From: Collinsella sp.
GTDB lineage: Bacteria > Actinomycetota > Coriobacteriia > Coriobacteriales > Coriobacteriaceae
Direction: 5' to 3'
Length of the DNA: 64,000 nt
NCBI GenBank assembly: GCA_019419645.1
Contig: DXZN01000002.1
Span: forward strand, 1 to 64,000
A program made the translations under genes and the position numbers. The notes under the pieces are model-generated. The model was not told the DNA's origin. It did no database searches and saw nothing but the letters and a program-made list of their open reading frames with translations. Below are positions 41,743-50,602 of the stretch, piece by piece. The first letter of the stretch is position 1. Each line of letters begins with the position of its first letter.

Positions 41743-43155
41743 ATGGCTTCAAAGAACCTTTTGCCCGTTGCCGCGCTCTGTAGTGCGCTTGCCACCGGCA
41801 TGCCCGTTGCCGCTCTAGCGACACCCGCCGTGGACGCCCCCTTACCTGCCGTCAACTGTCTCGCCACAAACCAGATGAGCACCATCGCGCGCCAACGCTT
41901 CTCGCTTGCGCAGGCAAGCATTTCGACCTCGGGGTGCCTCCGTCGCTGCACGAACAGCTCGATAGTCGTGGATACCGAGCGCTCGCGCACAACGGACGGT
42001 CCTCTAACGGGATGCGCCATCTGCACATGGCGTGCGGCTGCAACCGATGCCGATGACGATTCCTGCGACGTGGAACTGCGCTTCGACATCACCCTGCCCG
42101 ATGACTCGGCGGACGGGGCGACGGTCGCCTTCGACAGCACATTTTTCGAAGACGGAGGAGGTGTATGTCTGGGCTGCGTCCCCTCGAGCACCGATGGCAC
42201 GCAGCCCGCTATCTCATTCACCGCATCGCTGAAAATGACCAAGGCGGGCACCGACGCCACACCAAATGGCGAGATCCCTCTGATGTTCTACGCGAGCGGC
42301 ACAGAAAGCCAGGAGATTCGGGGCAAACAGCGGACCGGATCGCTCAGCCTAACGCGAGGGGCAAATCCCGGTCCTGTCGATATCAGCACCCAGACGCAAG
42401 ATGTGCATCACGTCCTTGCCGATCCGGCACTCCTCGAGATGGAATGGAGCGGAGCGGGAGCGGTCGGGCTCGCCCCCTCGACAGGTGACATCGCAAGCGA
42501 CTCCAGCGAGAGCAGCGGTGAAATAACGCCTGGGGACAATGGCACACCAGGCAACATAACACCGCCATCGAGCGATCCTTCAGCCATTTTCAACGAGCCA
42601 AGCGAAACAACCGCCGCGGTGGGCGGCACGCAAGCTGGCGAGAACTTGGGGTATCCCATGCCGGCAGACATCGACGAGGGCAATTGTTGCATGATGGTCG
42701 CGCTCGACCGCACGGAAACCGTCGACGCCGCGAGCATTGAGGTCACCGCCGCCGATAAGCTCGTCCGCAAAGCAGCCATTATCGCTTTTCCCAAAACCGT
42801 CGAAGTTGTTTATCTACCATCGGGCGAGGTCGTAGCCCCCACCCTGCTCACCTTGCTTGGGGCAAAGGGCACGGCCAACCAAATCGACAACCTCACGGTC
42901 GCCGACCCTGCGACCACCGCAAAACTGCACCTGTATGCCGTAACCTCGAACGGAGGCAAAACCGAGGAATTCGACGGTGAAAGCCTCCTGAGTAACCGGA
43001 TACTCCATAGAATGGAAGACGTCTCGTATCAAATTGAGCTCGAGGGATTTGACCGAGCTCGAGATGCCGATATCATCGCCGCGGCCATTGAGTCCCCGCA
43101 GCGACTCATGACGCTGCGCTTCGATTTCAGCCCCTATGTCGTGATGGGAGGCTGA
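41743..43155 (+). CDS. Hypothetical cysteine-containing secreted protein
   Basis: A 470-residue protein with a signal peptide (about 1-27), a Cys-rich N-terminal part (GCLRRC, GCAIC, GGVCLGC), a Ser/Gly/Pro-rich low-complexity linker (about 245-295; GDNGTPGNITPPSSDPS) and a C-terminal domain beginning with NCCMM. No LPXTG or membrane anchor at the C-terminus. AAGGAGA precedes the ATG. I do not recognise it. It closes the five-gene operon 39970-43155. Confidence 0.7.
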   Translation: MASKNLLPVAALCSALATGMPVAALATPAVDAPLPAVNCLATNQMSTIARQRFSLAQASISTSGCLRRCTNSSIVVDTERSRTTDGPLTGCAICTWRAAATDADDDSCDVELRFDITLPDDSADGATVAFDSTFFEDGGGVCLGCVPSSTDGTQPAISFTASLKMTKAGTDATPNGEIPLMFYASGTESQEIRGKQRTGSLSLTRGANPGPVDISTQTQDVHHVLADPALLEMEWSGAGAVGLAPSTGDIASDSSESSGEITPGDNGTPGNITPPSSDPSAIFNEPSETTAAVGGTQAGENLGYPMPADIDEGNCCMMVALDRTETVDAASIEVTAADKLVRKAAIIAFPKTVEVVYLPSGEVVAPTLLTLLGAKGTANQIDNLTVADPATTAKLHLYAVTSNGGKTEEFDGESLLSNRILHRMEDVSYQIELEGFDRARDADIIAAAIESPQRLMTLRFDFSPYVVMGG

Positions 43156-43273
43156 GACTTGGGCACCAAATGCCGTCATTAATACCACTTATATAACGTA
43201 TAGGATGAGACATGACGCACCATGCAGCCCGGTCTGCTACGATTGCCAGGTTGGCATCAATATGGGAGGGCTC

Positions 43274-43990
43274 ATGCCGGGTTTGGGAACGATCATCAAC
43301 GTCGCGCTTTTGATTGCGGGCGGACTGCTGGGCCTTATAGGCGGACGCTTTATCACACCCCGCATCCAAGACACGCTCATGAAGGCGTCGGGACTGTGCG
43401 TTCTGTTTATCGGACTGGGTGGCACCATGCAAAAGATGCTCGTCATTGACGGAAAAGCGCTGGCGACCACCGGCACCACCATGCTCATCGCCTCGTTTGC
43501 CCTTGGCTCGCTCATCGGAGAGGCCATAAACCTGGAAGCCGGCATCGAAAACCTGGGCGAATGGCTCAAGCGCAAAACCGGCAGCGAGGGAGACAACGAG
43601 TTCACCAATGCCTTTGTCTCGACATCGCTGACCGTCTGCATCGGTGCCATGGCTATCGTGGGATCAATCCAAGACGGCCTGCTCGGCGACTGGTCCACGC
43701 TTGCCCTCAAGGGCGCGCTAGACTGCATCATCGTCTGCACCATGACGGCCTCACTCGGCCGCGGCTGCATCTTCTCCGCCCTTCCCGTTGCCGTATTCCA
43801 GGGAACGATTACGCTGTTTGCCGGTGCGCTCTCCCCCATCATGACCGCCGCCGCCCTCGACAGCCTATCGCTCGTGGGCTCTATGCTCATCTTCTGCGTC
43901 GGAGTCAACCTCATCCGTCCTCAGACCTTCCGCACGGCCAATATGCTCCCCTCCGTTGTCATAGCCGTCATCTATGCCCTCCTGTTCTAA
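43274..43990 (+). CDS. DUF554-family membrane protein
   Basis: A 238-residue membrane protein of about seven segments with the DUF554 pattern (GTIINVALLIAGGLLGLIGG, FVSTSLTVCIGAMAIVGSIQDGL, DCIIVCTMTASLGRGCIFSALPVAVFQG). Function unknown; possibly a transporter. The start is placed at ATG 43274 (GGAGGG just upstream). A TATAAC lies near 43192, a possible -10 box. Confidence 0.85.
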   Translation: MPGLGTIINVALLIAGGLLGLIGGRFITPRIQDTLMKASGLCVLFIGLGGTMQKMLVIDGKALATTGTTMLIASFALGSLIGEAINLEAGIENLGEWLKRKTGSEGDNEFTNAFVSTSLTVCIGAMAIVGSIQDGLLGDWSTLALKGALDCIIVCTMTASLGRGCIFSALPVAVFQGTITLFAGALSPIMTAAALDSLSLVGSMLIFCVGVNLIRPQTFRTANMLPSVVIAVIYALLF

Positions 43991-44078
43991 ATCTATCTAC
44001 GTGGCGGCATCTCGAACACCTGTTTGATGCTGTGCTATGATATGAGGTCACCGAAGCTGCGTTAGGAGAGGAGAGACG

Positions 44079-45839
44079 GTGGCCGACCAGGACATCAAGA
44101 TGCTCATCGAGCGCATTATGGCCGAGGCCCGGACCCATCAGTCTGCTCGCTTCTCAAACGAAGTCTATGCTGACGAGCCGATTCTCAAAACTGGTCGTCA
44201 GATGCAGAACTTCCTTCCTGACCAGTACCGCAAAATGCGTGAGATATCGCGTTGGCAAGAAGACCCCAAGGGTGGCGCGGGACGTTGGCTTTCGGAAGCC
44301 GAGCTTTTCTACCGCCAAGGCCTGCTGATGGCCGACTTTGAGGACGACTGTCCCTACAACGGCACATTCAAGTCGTACTTTCCCACCTATAACGCCATGA
44401 GCGATCGGCAGCTGCGCGGCTATTTTACCTGGCGCACCCAAGTGCGCCGCGGAACCGTCGAGGAAACGCCTACGTCCTTTGCCTTTCTGTATCTCTATGA
44501 GCTGATCTGCGGCATTGGCGTAGATGACCCACTCGATGGTTTTAACAAAATCAAGGCCTTTTGGGATGCCTATCGCGCCTTTGAACCCGGCATCGACCGG
44601 TTCGCACGCGTGTGGCTGCAGGACTACGCCGTGTTCCACGGACTCGACCCCAAGCTGCTTCGCGACTCTAAAACCGTCATGTTCGATAACGCCCTTATCG
44701 AGCTGCGGCGTGCGGCGCGAGACCTTGCGCCCGCGCCAACGCCGTCAGACCTGGCGCCTGCGCGTCGCAAGACCTCCGAGCCCACGCTCCCCCTTCCGCC
44801 CGACGAGGCAGGCGAGGAGCGACTCATGACCGCTATAAACGCCCTCTCCACGTACAACCTGAATAACTCACGGCTCGACCGTTCCCACCATCGCGACCTG
44901 CGCCACGTGGCATGCGCCGTGTATGTCCGTATGGCGCGCTACTATGACACGCACCGAAAGACCGGCATCGTAGCGAGCTTGTTTGGGGAGGAGACGGCCA
45001 TGCCCTACACCATGTTTGCCTCGGCCGTGTTCTTTGCGCCCGAGCGCCACGAGGACTGCGAATATCGCCTGGACCCCATTCACATCTATCGCTGCCAAAA
45101 TGGCTTTTGGGAATGCATGCGCATCCACGGCAGCAGACAAAAAAGTAGCAAGCTCGGTGAGATGATGCGCGCCTGCGACCAACGCCTGCGCCTGGCCCTA
45201 GACCCCACCCATCCCCTAAAGGAGGAGAAGGTCCCCAAATATCTGGCCAAGATCATCGATGACGAGATCGTGGCATGGCTTTCGTGGGACGCCGCGCACC
45301 AGCCTGTCAAGATCGATATCGATTTGAGTCAGCTGGGGCACATTCGGAGCGCCGCCGCGCAAACGCGTGAAGCGCTTTTGATTGATGAGGAGCGCGAGGA
45401 TGATGTGCCTATGGAAGCCGAGGCGACGCTTATCGAGCAACCGAACACCGAGTCTACGCCCAGCATGTCCGCCGGACCTGGCGAGATGGCCACACGGCAA
45501 GACGAACCCGACGAGCCGACTGTCTCCACCGAAGAGTTTGGCGTCGTGGCACCGCTCCTCGCACCGACGCCCGTGTTCGCAGCTGCTGCGCCCGCTGACG
45601 CCACGAACGAACTCGCGCCTGCCGCAGACGCCTATCTCCGCGCGTTGCTCGAGCAGAACACGGCCCAGACGGCATTGGCGGTGGCACAGTCGGGCAAAAG
45701 CGAGGACATGCTCGTCGATACCATCAACGAGGCGCTCTTTGACCTGGTGGGTGACACCGTAATTGAATTTGGCGCGGCAGGACCGCACATTATCGAGGAC
45801 TACGAAGCAGACGTGAGAGGATACCTAGACCATGAGTGA
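44079..45839 (+). CDS. TerB_N domain protein, first gene of a helicase cassette
   Basis: A 586-residue cytoplasmic protein. Residues about 65-200 match the TerB N-terminal domain (LSEAELFYRQGLLMADFEDD, YFPTYNAMSDRQLRGYFTWRT, FAFLYLYELICGIG). The middle part is poorly conserved, with an Ala/Pro linker (about 475-510), and the C-terminus resembles the TerB_C type (DTINEALFDLVGDTVIEF). TerB_N/TerB_C proteins have been linked to tellurite/stress and phage-response systems. The GTG start has GAGAGGAGA upstream and the stop overlaps the ATPase gene by eight bases. Confidence 0.8.
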   Translation: MADQDIKMLIERIMAEARTHQSARFSNEVYADEPILKTGRQMQNFLPDQYRKMREISRWQEDPKGGAGRWLSEAELFYRQGLLMADFEDDCPYNGTFKSYFPTYNAMSDRQLRGYFTWRTQVRRGTVEETPTSFAFLYLYELICGIGVDDPLDGFNKIKAFWDAYRAFEPGIDRFARVWLQDYAVFHGLDPKLLRDSKTVMFDNALIELRRAARDLAPAPTPSDLAPARRKTSEPTLPLPPDEAGEERLMTAINALSTYNLNNSRLDRSHHRDLRHVACAVYVRMARYYDTHRKTGIVASLFGEETAMPYTMFASAVFFAPERHEDCEYRLDPIHIYRCQNGFWECMRIHGSRQKSSKLGEMMRACDQRLRLALDPTHPLKEEKVPKYLAKIIDDEIVAWLSWDAAHQPVKIDIDLSQLGHIRSAAAQTREALLIDEEREDDVPMEAEATLIEQPNTESTPSMSAGPGEMATRQDEPDEPTVSTEEFGVVAPLLAPTPVFAAAAPADATNELAPAADAYLRALLEQNTAQTALAVAQSGKSEDMLVDTINEALFDLVGDTVIEFGAAGPHIIEDYEADVRGYLDHE

Positions 45840-47136
45840 TACCACATCCGCAGCACCCCGTGTGCCCAAGCGCGTCGCCGCCGTCATTCTCAACTCGCTC
45901 AAGGGCGGCGTGGTCCCGCGCATCGGCCTTCCCTACATCACCGTAGGGCGCGAGGTAGAGATCCGCGCCCTGCTCACCGACCTGAGTCTCATCGCCGACG
46001 GCGGCGCGAGCTTCCGCTTTCTGGTCGGTCGCTACGGAGCCGGCAAGAGCTTTTTGCTCCAGACCATCCGCACGCACGCCATGGGTGAGGGATTCGTCGT
46101 CGCCGATGCCGACCTATCCCCTGAGCGCCGCCTGCAGGGCGGCCAGGGGCAGGGCCTTGCCACCTACCGTGAGCTCATCCGCAACATATCGACTAAAACG
46201 CGCCCCGAGGGCGGTGCGCTCAACCTTATCCTGGATCGCTGGGTCGCCTCGTGTGCCGATGCCGATGAGTCTGCCGTCAATGCCCAACTGGCCCCGCTCG
46301 AGGAAATGGTCCACGGCTTCGACTTCGCCCGTATGCTCCGCCGCTACCGCGCGGCCGTATCCGAGGGCGACGAAGAAGCTATGAGCCGCGTGACCAAATG
46401 GATTCGTGGCGAGTACCGCACCAAGAGTGAGGCACGCGCCGAGCTGGGCTCCTCGACCATCATCAGCGATGACGACTGGTACGACTACGTTAAGCTCATT
46501 GCGCGCTTTTTGGTCTGCAGCGGCTACAAGGGCATGCTGGTGCTCATCGACGAGCTCGTGAATCTGTATAAGATTCCCAACGCCATCACGCGCCAATACA
46601 ACTACGAGAAGATCCTGACCATGTACAACGACACGCTCCAGGGCAAGGCGCAGTACCTGGGCATGATCATGGGCGGCACGCCAACCTCCATCGAAGACCG
46701 CCGCCGTGGCGTGTTCTCCTACGAGGCCCTGCGAAGTCGACTCGCTCAGGGCCGCTTTGCACGCGAGGACCTTAAGGACATGCTCGCGCCCATCATCCGC
46801 CTGCAGCCACTCACCTACGAGGAGTTGCTGGTGCTGATCGAAAAACTCATGCAGATCCATGCCGGATACTTTGGCTGGACGCCCACGCTTACCGAGAACG
46901 ACTTGGTAGACTTTCTCAAGATTGAGTTTGGCCGCGTGGGAGCCGATACGCACCTGACGCCGCGTGAGGTCATCCGTGACTTTATCGAGCTGCTCGATAT
47001 CCTGTGCCAGAACCCCGATGCAAACGTGGCCGAGTTGCTGCAAAGCGTCGGCGGCGACGCGCTGGCACCGGCAGCCGCAACAGGCGACACCGGCACCGCA
47101 GACGGCGACCGCAACTTCGCCGAATTCACCATCTAA
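45832..47136 (+). CDS. DUF2791/BrxD-like ATPase
   Basis: A 434-residue P-loop ATPase: Walker A GRYGAGKSF near 66-74, Walker B GMLVLIDELVNLYK near 233-246, and a family-typical start (LNSLKGGVVPRIGLPYITVGREVEI). This matches the DUF2791/BrxD group of the BREX defence systems, which is usually encoded directly before a large helicase, as here. It overlaps the TerB_N gene, so the two are coupled. Its role may be to couple nucleotide hydrolysis to DNA binding of the cassette. Confidence 0.8.
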   Translation: MSDTTSAAPRVPKRVAAVILNSLKGGVVPRIGLPYITVGREVEIRALLTDLSLIADGGASFRFLVGRYGAGKSFLLQTIRTHAMGEGFVVADADLSPERRLQGGQGQGLATYRELIRNISTKTRPEGGALNLILDRWVASCADADESAVNAQLAPLEEMVHGFDFARMLRRYRAAVSEGDEEAMSRVTKWIRGEYRTKSEARAELGSSTIISDDDWYDYVKLIARFLVCSGYKGMLVLIDELVNLYKIPNAITRQYNYEKILTMYNDTLQGKAQYLGMIMGGTPTSIEDRRRGVFSYEALRSRLAQGRFAREDLKDMLAPIIRLQPLTYEELLVLIEKLMQIHAGYFGWTPTLTENDLVDFLKIEFGRVGADTHLTPREVIRDFIELLDILCQNPDANVAELLQSVGGDALAPAAATGDTGTADGDRNFAEFTI

Positions 47137-47137
47137 C

Positions 47138-47168
47138 CTGCCAAAAAGGGACAGATCTATTTTGGCAG
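47138..47168. repeat. Inverted repeat between the ATPase and helicase genes
   Basis: CTGCCAAAA (47138-47146) and TTTTGGCAG (47160-47168) are perfect complements with CTTTTATC following, so on the plus strand it may partly terminate transcription after the ATPase gene. The 116-base gap is unusually large for genes that otherwise overlap. Confidence 0.7.
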
Positions 47169-47252
47169 CTTTTATCTGCACAAACGTTGAGACAGCAATG
47201 CAGCAAACCATTGCCAACCGCATTGAGAGGTTCGTATTTGAGGGGAGGCCCC

Positions 47253-49697
47253 GTGAACGCCTTTGACCGATATGCTCCGTTTATCCGAGACTTCATCTAC
47301 TCCCACGATTGGGAGAGTCTGCGCTCTATCCAGGTTGCGGCGGCAGATGCCATCTTTAACACACAAGACAATGTGCTCCTAACGGCATCCACAGCTTCCG
47401 GCAAAACCGAGGCAGCCTTCTTTCCCATCCTGACCGAGTTTTGGGAGAACCCGCCCGCGAGCGTGGGCGCCCTCTACATCGGCCCCCTCAAAGCGCTCAT
47501 CAATGATCAGTTCGTCCGCCTCAACGACCTCTGCGAAGAGGCCGATATCCCTGTCTGGCACTGGCATGGCGATGTCTCGCAGTCGCACAAGGCTAAGCTC
47601 ATTAAAAAACCGAGCGGCATCCTGCAGATTACACCCGAGTCACTCGAAGCGCTTTTAATCCATAAGCACATGGCGATCCCGCGCATGTTTTGCGACCTGC
47701 GCTACGTGGTCATCGATGAGGTCCATTCGCTCATGCGCGGCGACCGTGGCGGGCAAACGCTCTGCCTTATCGAGCGACTCTCGCGCATGGCCGGCGTGCA
47801 GCCTCGCCGCATTGGCCTTTCGGCTACCATCGGCGACCCCGAGCGCACGGGCGCTTTTCTCTCACAGGGAACGGGGCGCGACTGCATTATCCCCCGTTTT
47901 GAGGAACCGCGTCGCGTGTGGCGCATCTCCATGGAGCACTTCTACAACTCGGGCCCCCAGGCGCAGCAGCGGGGATTCATGGGTACAGGTCCTCAAGAGG
48001 CCGAAGTGCTTGCGTGCGAGCGCATCGATGCGGCGGCATCCGCAGCACTGCCCGCCGGCGCCCAAGACATGCGTCACAGCGGACAGCTCACACAAGAGGA
48101 GCGCCGTCAACGTCGTGAGCGGGCACGGGGCAAGGCCGCTCCCAAGGACCGCCAAACTTCCTCGGCCCCCGAGGGCGAAGTCGACATCCCACGAGCGACC
48201 GAGCAGGCGCTTCTCAACCCCACCGACACGGCGCCCGACAACGCCGACCCCGGTATGGGCTATATCTTTGAACATACGCGCGGCCGTAAGTGCCTGGTCT
48301 TTGCCAACTCGCGCGAGGAGGCAGAGGCCGTGTGCTCCATGCTGCGCAGCTACTGCGAAAGTCGACACGAGCCCGACCGTTTTCTCATCCACCATGGCAA
48401 TCTTTCGGCATCGCTACGCGAGACGGCCGAAGAACTCATGCGCGATGAGGAGCAGGCACAAACGACCGTCACCACCTCTACGCTGGAGCTCGGTATCGAT
48501 ATCGGCCGTCTGGAGCGTGCGTTTCAGATCGATGCGCCATTTACCGTCAGTTCCTTTTTGCAGCGAATGGGCCGCACGGGACGCCGCGACCTTCCGCCCG
48601 AGATGTGGTTTGTCATGCGCGAGGAAGAGCCCGAGCCGCGCACGATGATGCCCGAGACCATTCCGTGGAAGCTCCTGCAGGGCATCGCGCTCGTACAACT
48701 CTATCGCGAGGAAAAGTGGGTCGAGCCGCCCGAGCTCGATCGACTCCCCTACAGCCTGCTCTACCACCAGACTATGTCGACGCTTGCCAGCACCGGCGAG
48801 CTCACGCCGGCAGAGCTTGCCCAGCGCGTGCTCACACTCAGCTATTTCCATCGCATCTCGGCCGATGACTATCGCGTACTGCTGCGTCACCTCATTAAGA
48901 TCGACCATATCCAAGTCACCGAGGGCGGCGGACTCATCGTGGGTCTCGCGGGCGAGCGCATCATTAACAACTTTAAGTTCTACGCCGTATTCCAGGAAAA
49001 CGAAGAGTTCACCGTTCGCAGCGAATCGGCCGAGCTGGGCACGATCGTCAATCCGCCACCGCCCGGTGAGCGCATCGCCATCGCCGGACACTGCTGGATT
49101 GTCGAGGAAGTGGACTGGAAGCGCCACACCGTCTTTGCCACGCAGGTCAAGGGCCGGGTGCCGGCCTACTTTGGCGACTGTCCCGGTGACATCAATACAC
49201 ACGTACTCGAGCGCATGCGCAAGGCGCTCAACGAACACGCCGCGTATCCGTACCTTATGGGTAACGCACGGGCCCGCCTTGCGCAGGCTCGTCATACGGC
49301 CGAGATTTCGGGCGCGGGAACTAAACCGCTCATTAACCTGGGCGGCGATACCTGGGTGCTCTTCCCCTGGCTGGGCAGCTACGCCTTTTTGGCCCTCGAG
49401 CGCATGCTCAAGATTAAATGTGCCGCGGAGTTGGGCCTTCGCGGACTCGACCCATCACGCCCGTACTTTATGCAGTTTAAGATGAAGGCCGACGAGGAGA
49501 CGTTCTTTGAGGTGCTCGCCGCCGAGGCCGAGAAGGACTTCGATCCCATCGAGCTCGTCTATCCCGACGAGGTGCCTTATTTTGACCGCTACGACGAGTT
49601 TGTTCCCGAAGAGCTCGTGCGCAAGGGCTTTGCCGAAGGCGTGCTCGACATAGAGGGCATGAAGCAGCGTGTCCGCAGCTGGAGCGACCACGCCTAA
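47253..49697 (+). CDS. Lhr/BrxHI-like superfamily 2 helicase
   Basis: An 814-residue helicase: Walker A TASTASGKTE near 46-53, DEVHS near 155, LSATIGDP near 190, second RecA domain with FANSREEAEAV, HHGNLS and motif VI MGRTGRR near 440. An inserted basic region (about 250-320: EERRQRRERARGK) lies between the RecA domains, and a C-terminal Lhr-type extension (about 500-814) follows. GTG 47253 is chosen for its GGGGAGG; the frame is open to 47004. With the ATPase and TerB_N protein it forms a probable three-protein system. Confidence 0.85.
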   Translation: MNAFDRYAPFIRDFIYSHDWESLRSIQVAAADAIFNTQDNVLLTASTASGKTEAAFFPILTEFWENPPASVGALYIGPLKALINDQFVRLNDLCEEADIPVWHWHGDVSQSHKAKLIKKPSGILQITPESLEALLIHKHMAIPRMFCDLRYVVIDEVHSLMRGDRGGQTLCLIERLSRMAGVQPRRIGLSATIGDPERTGAFLSQGTGRDCIIPRFEEPRRVWRISMEHFYNSGPQAQQRGFMGTGPQEAEVLACERIDAAASAALPAGAQDMRHSGQLTQEERRQRRERARGKAAPKDRQTSSAPEGEVDIPRATEQALLNPTDTAPDNADPGMGYIFEHTRGRKCLVFANSREEAEAVCSMLRSYCESRHEPDRFLIHHGNLSASLRETAEELMRDEEQAQTTVTTSTLELGIDIGRLERAFQIDAPFTVSSFLQRMGRTGRRDLPPEMWFVMREEEPEPRTMMPETIPWKLLQGIALVQLYREEKWVEPPELDRLPYSLLYHQTMSTLASTGELTPAELAQRVLTLSYFHRISADDYRVLLRHLIKIDHIQVTEGGGLIVGLAGERIINNFKFYAVFQENEEFTVRSESAELGTIVNPPPPGERIAIAGHCWIVEEVDWKRHTVFATQVKGRVPAYFGDCPGDINTHVLERMRKALNEHAAYPYLMGNARARLAQARHTAEISGAGTKPLINLGGDTWVLFPWLGSYAFLALERMLKIKCAAELGLRGLDPSRPYFMQFKMKADEETFFEVLAAEAEKDFDPIELVYPDEVPYFDRYDEFVPEELVRKGFAEGVLDIEGMKQRVRSWSDHA

Positions 49698-49723
49698 GAC
49701 CCGTCTTTTTGGGACGGAGAGAC

Positions 49724-50602
49724 TTACTTGTCGTGAAGGACGGTGCCGAGGAAGTCGGCGTCGAAGGGCACGGCTTCGACAAAGGCATAATCGCCGTCAC
49801 TGGCGACGAGCAGGTAGTTTTCCTCGCCGCCGAACTCCGCGTCGCCGCATGGGACCACCCAGGCGTGGGCGAATACCTCGAGTGCCGCGGCAACGCAATC
49901 GCGCAGGAACGTCACGTCGCTCCCCCTGTTCGCACTCACGATATTGGCAACATAGATGCCCCCGGGGTTCAGGCTGCCTCGCACCAAACGCAATGCCTCA
50001 ACCGTCGCCAGCTCGCGTACGGGCTCGGCACCGCCAAAGCAATCGCTCACGACCACGTCGTAGCGACGATGACCCACGCTCGTCACGCCCAGATACGAGC
50101 GAGCCTCAGCGGTAATCACTCGCAGGCGATCGCCCACCGTGCGCTCCAGCTCGTCCAGGTAGAACCAACGGCGCGCCAGGCGCGTAATCTCGGCATCGTA
50201 CTCAATGACGTCCATGCGCAAGCTCTCGTGCGACATCAGTGCAAACTTGGGATAGGCAAACCCGCCGCCGCCCAGCATGAGCATACGGTCGATACCATGC
50301 CCGTAAGCATCACGCATTGCGTCCTCAGCCTCAAACACGTCGTCAAACGCGCGATAGTACGCAAAGACGGGCTCCGCCCAACGCTCGCCAACGTAGCTTG
50401 CGCTTTGGTAAACGCCGCCTTGCACCAATACACGGACTTCGTCGCCTCCCTCATCGTGCACGCGTTTCACACGCGCCAACCCATGGCGGGTTCGCGCAAC
50501 CTGCAGACAGGCAGCACGGACAGCGACAGCGGCCGCGCCAAGCGCCGCGGCCCCCAGAGCAACGCCGGCAACGACGCCGGCAGAAACACTCGGCTTGTCC
50601 AT
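49724..50602 (-). CDS. Spermidine-synthase-like methyltransferase-fold protein
   Basis: A 292-residue protein with an N-terminal membrane segment (about 8-30) and a Rossmann methyltransferase/spermidine synthase core: MLMLGGGGFAYP (nucleotide site), DVIEYDAEI and DVVVSDCFGG. In place of an aminopropyl-acceptor site the membrane anchor suggests the spermine/spermidine-synthase-like family of unknown substrate. The ATG directly follows the elp3 stop with AAGGAG inside elp3's end. Confidence 0.75.
   Translation of the reverse strand: MDKPSVSAGVVAGVALGAAALGAAAVAVRAACLQVARTRHGLARVKRVHDEGGDEVRVLVQGGVYQSASYVGERWAEPVFAYYRAFDDVFEAEDAMRDAYGHGIDRMLMLGGGGFAYPKFALMSHESLRMDVIEYDAEITRLARRWFYLDELERTVGDRLRVITAEARSYLGVTSVGHRRYDVVVSDCFGGAEPVRELATVEALRLVRGSLNPGGIYVANIVSANRGSDVTFLRDCVAAALEVFAHAWVVPCGDAEFGGEENYLLVASDGDYAFVEAVPFDADFLGTVLHDK

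Noticed and set aside
44079..49697. A complete BREX system
   Set aside because: Only the BrxD/BrxHI-like pair is visible; PglX, PglZ, BrxC and BrxA/B are absent from the window.
49724..50602. Genuine spermidine synthase (speE)
   Set aside because: N-terminal membrane anchor and lack of the conserved aminopropyl-acceptor residues; no speD partner nearby.
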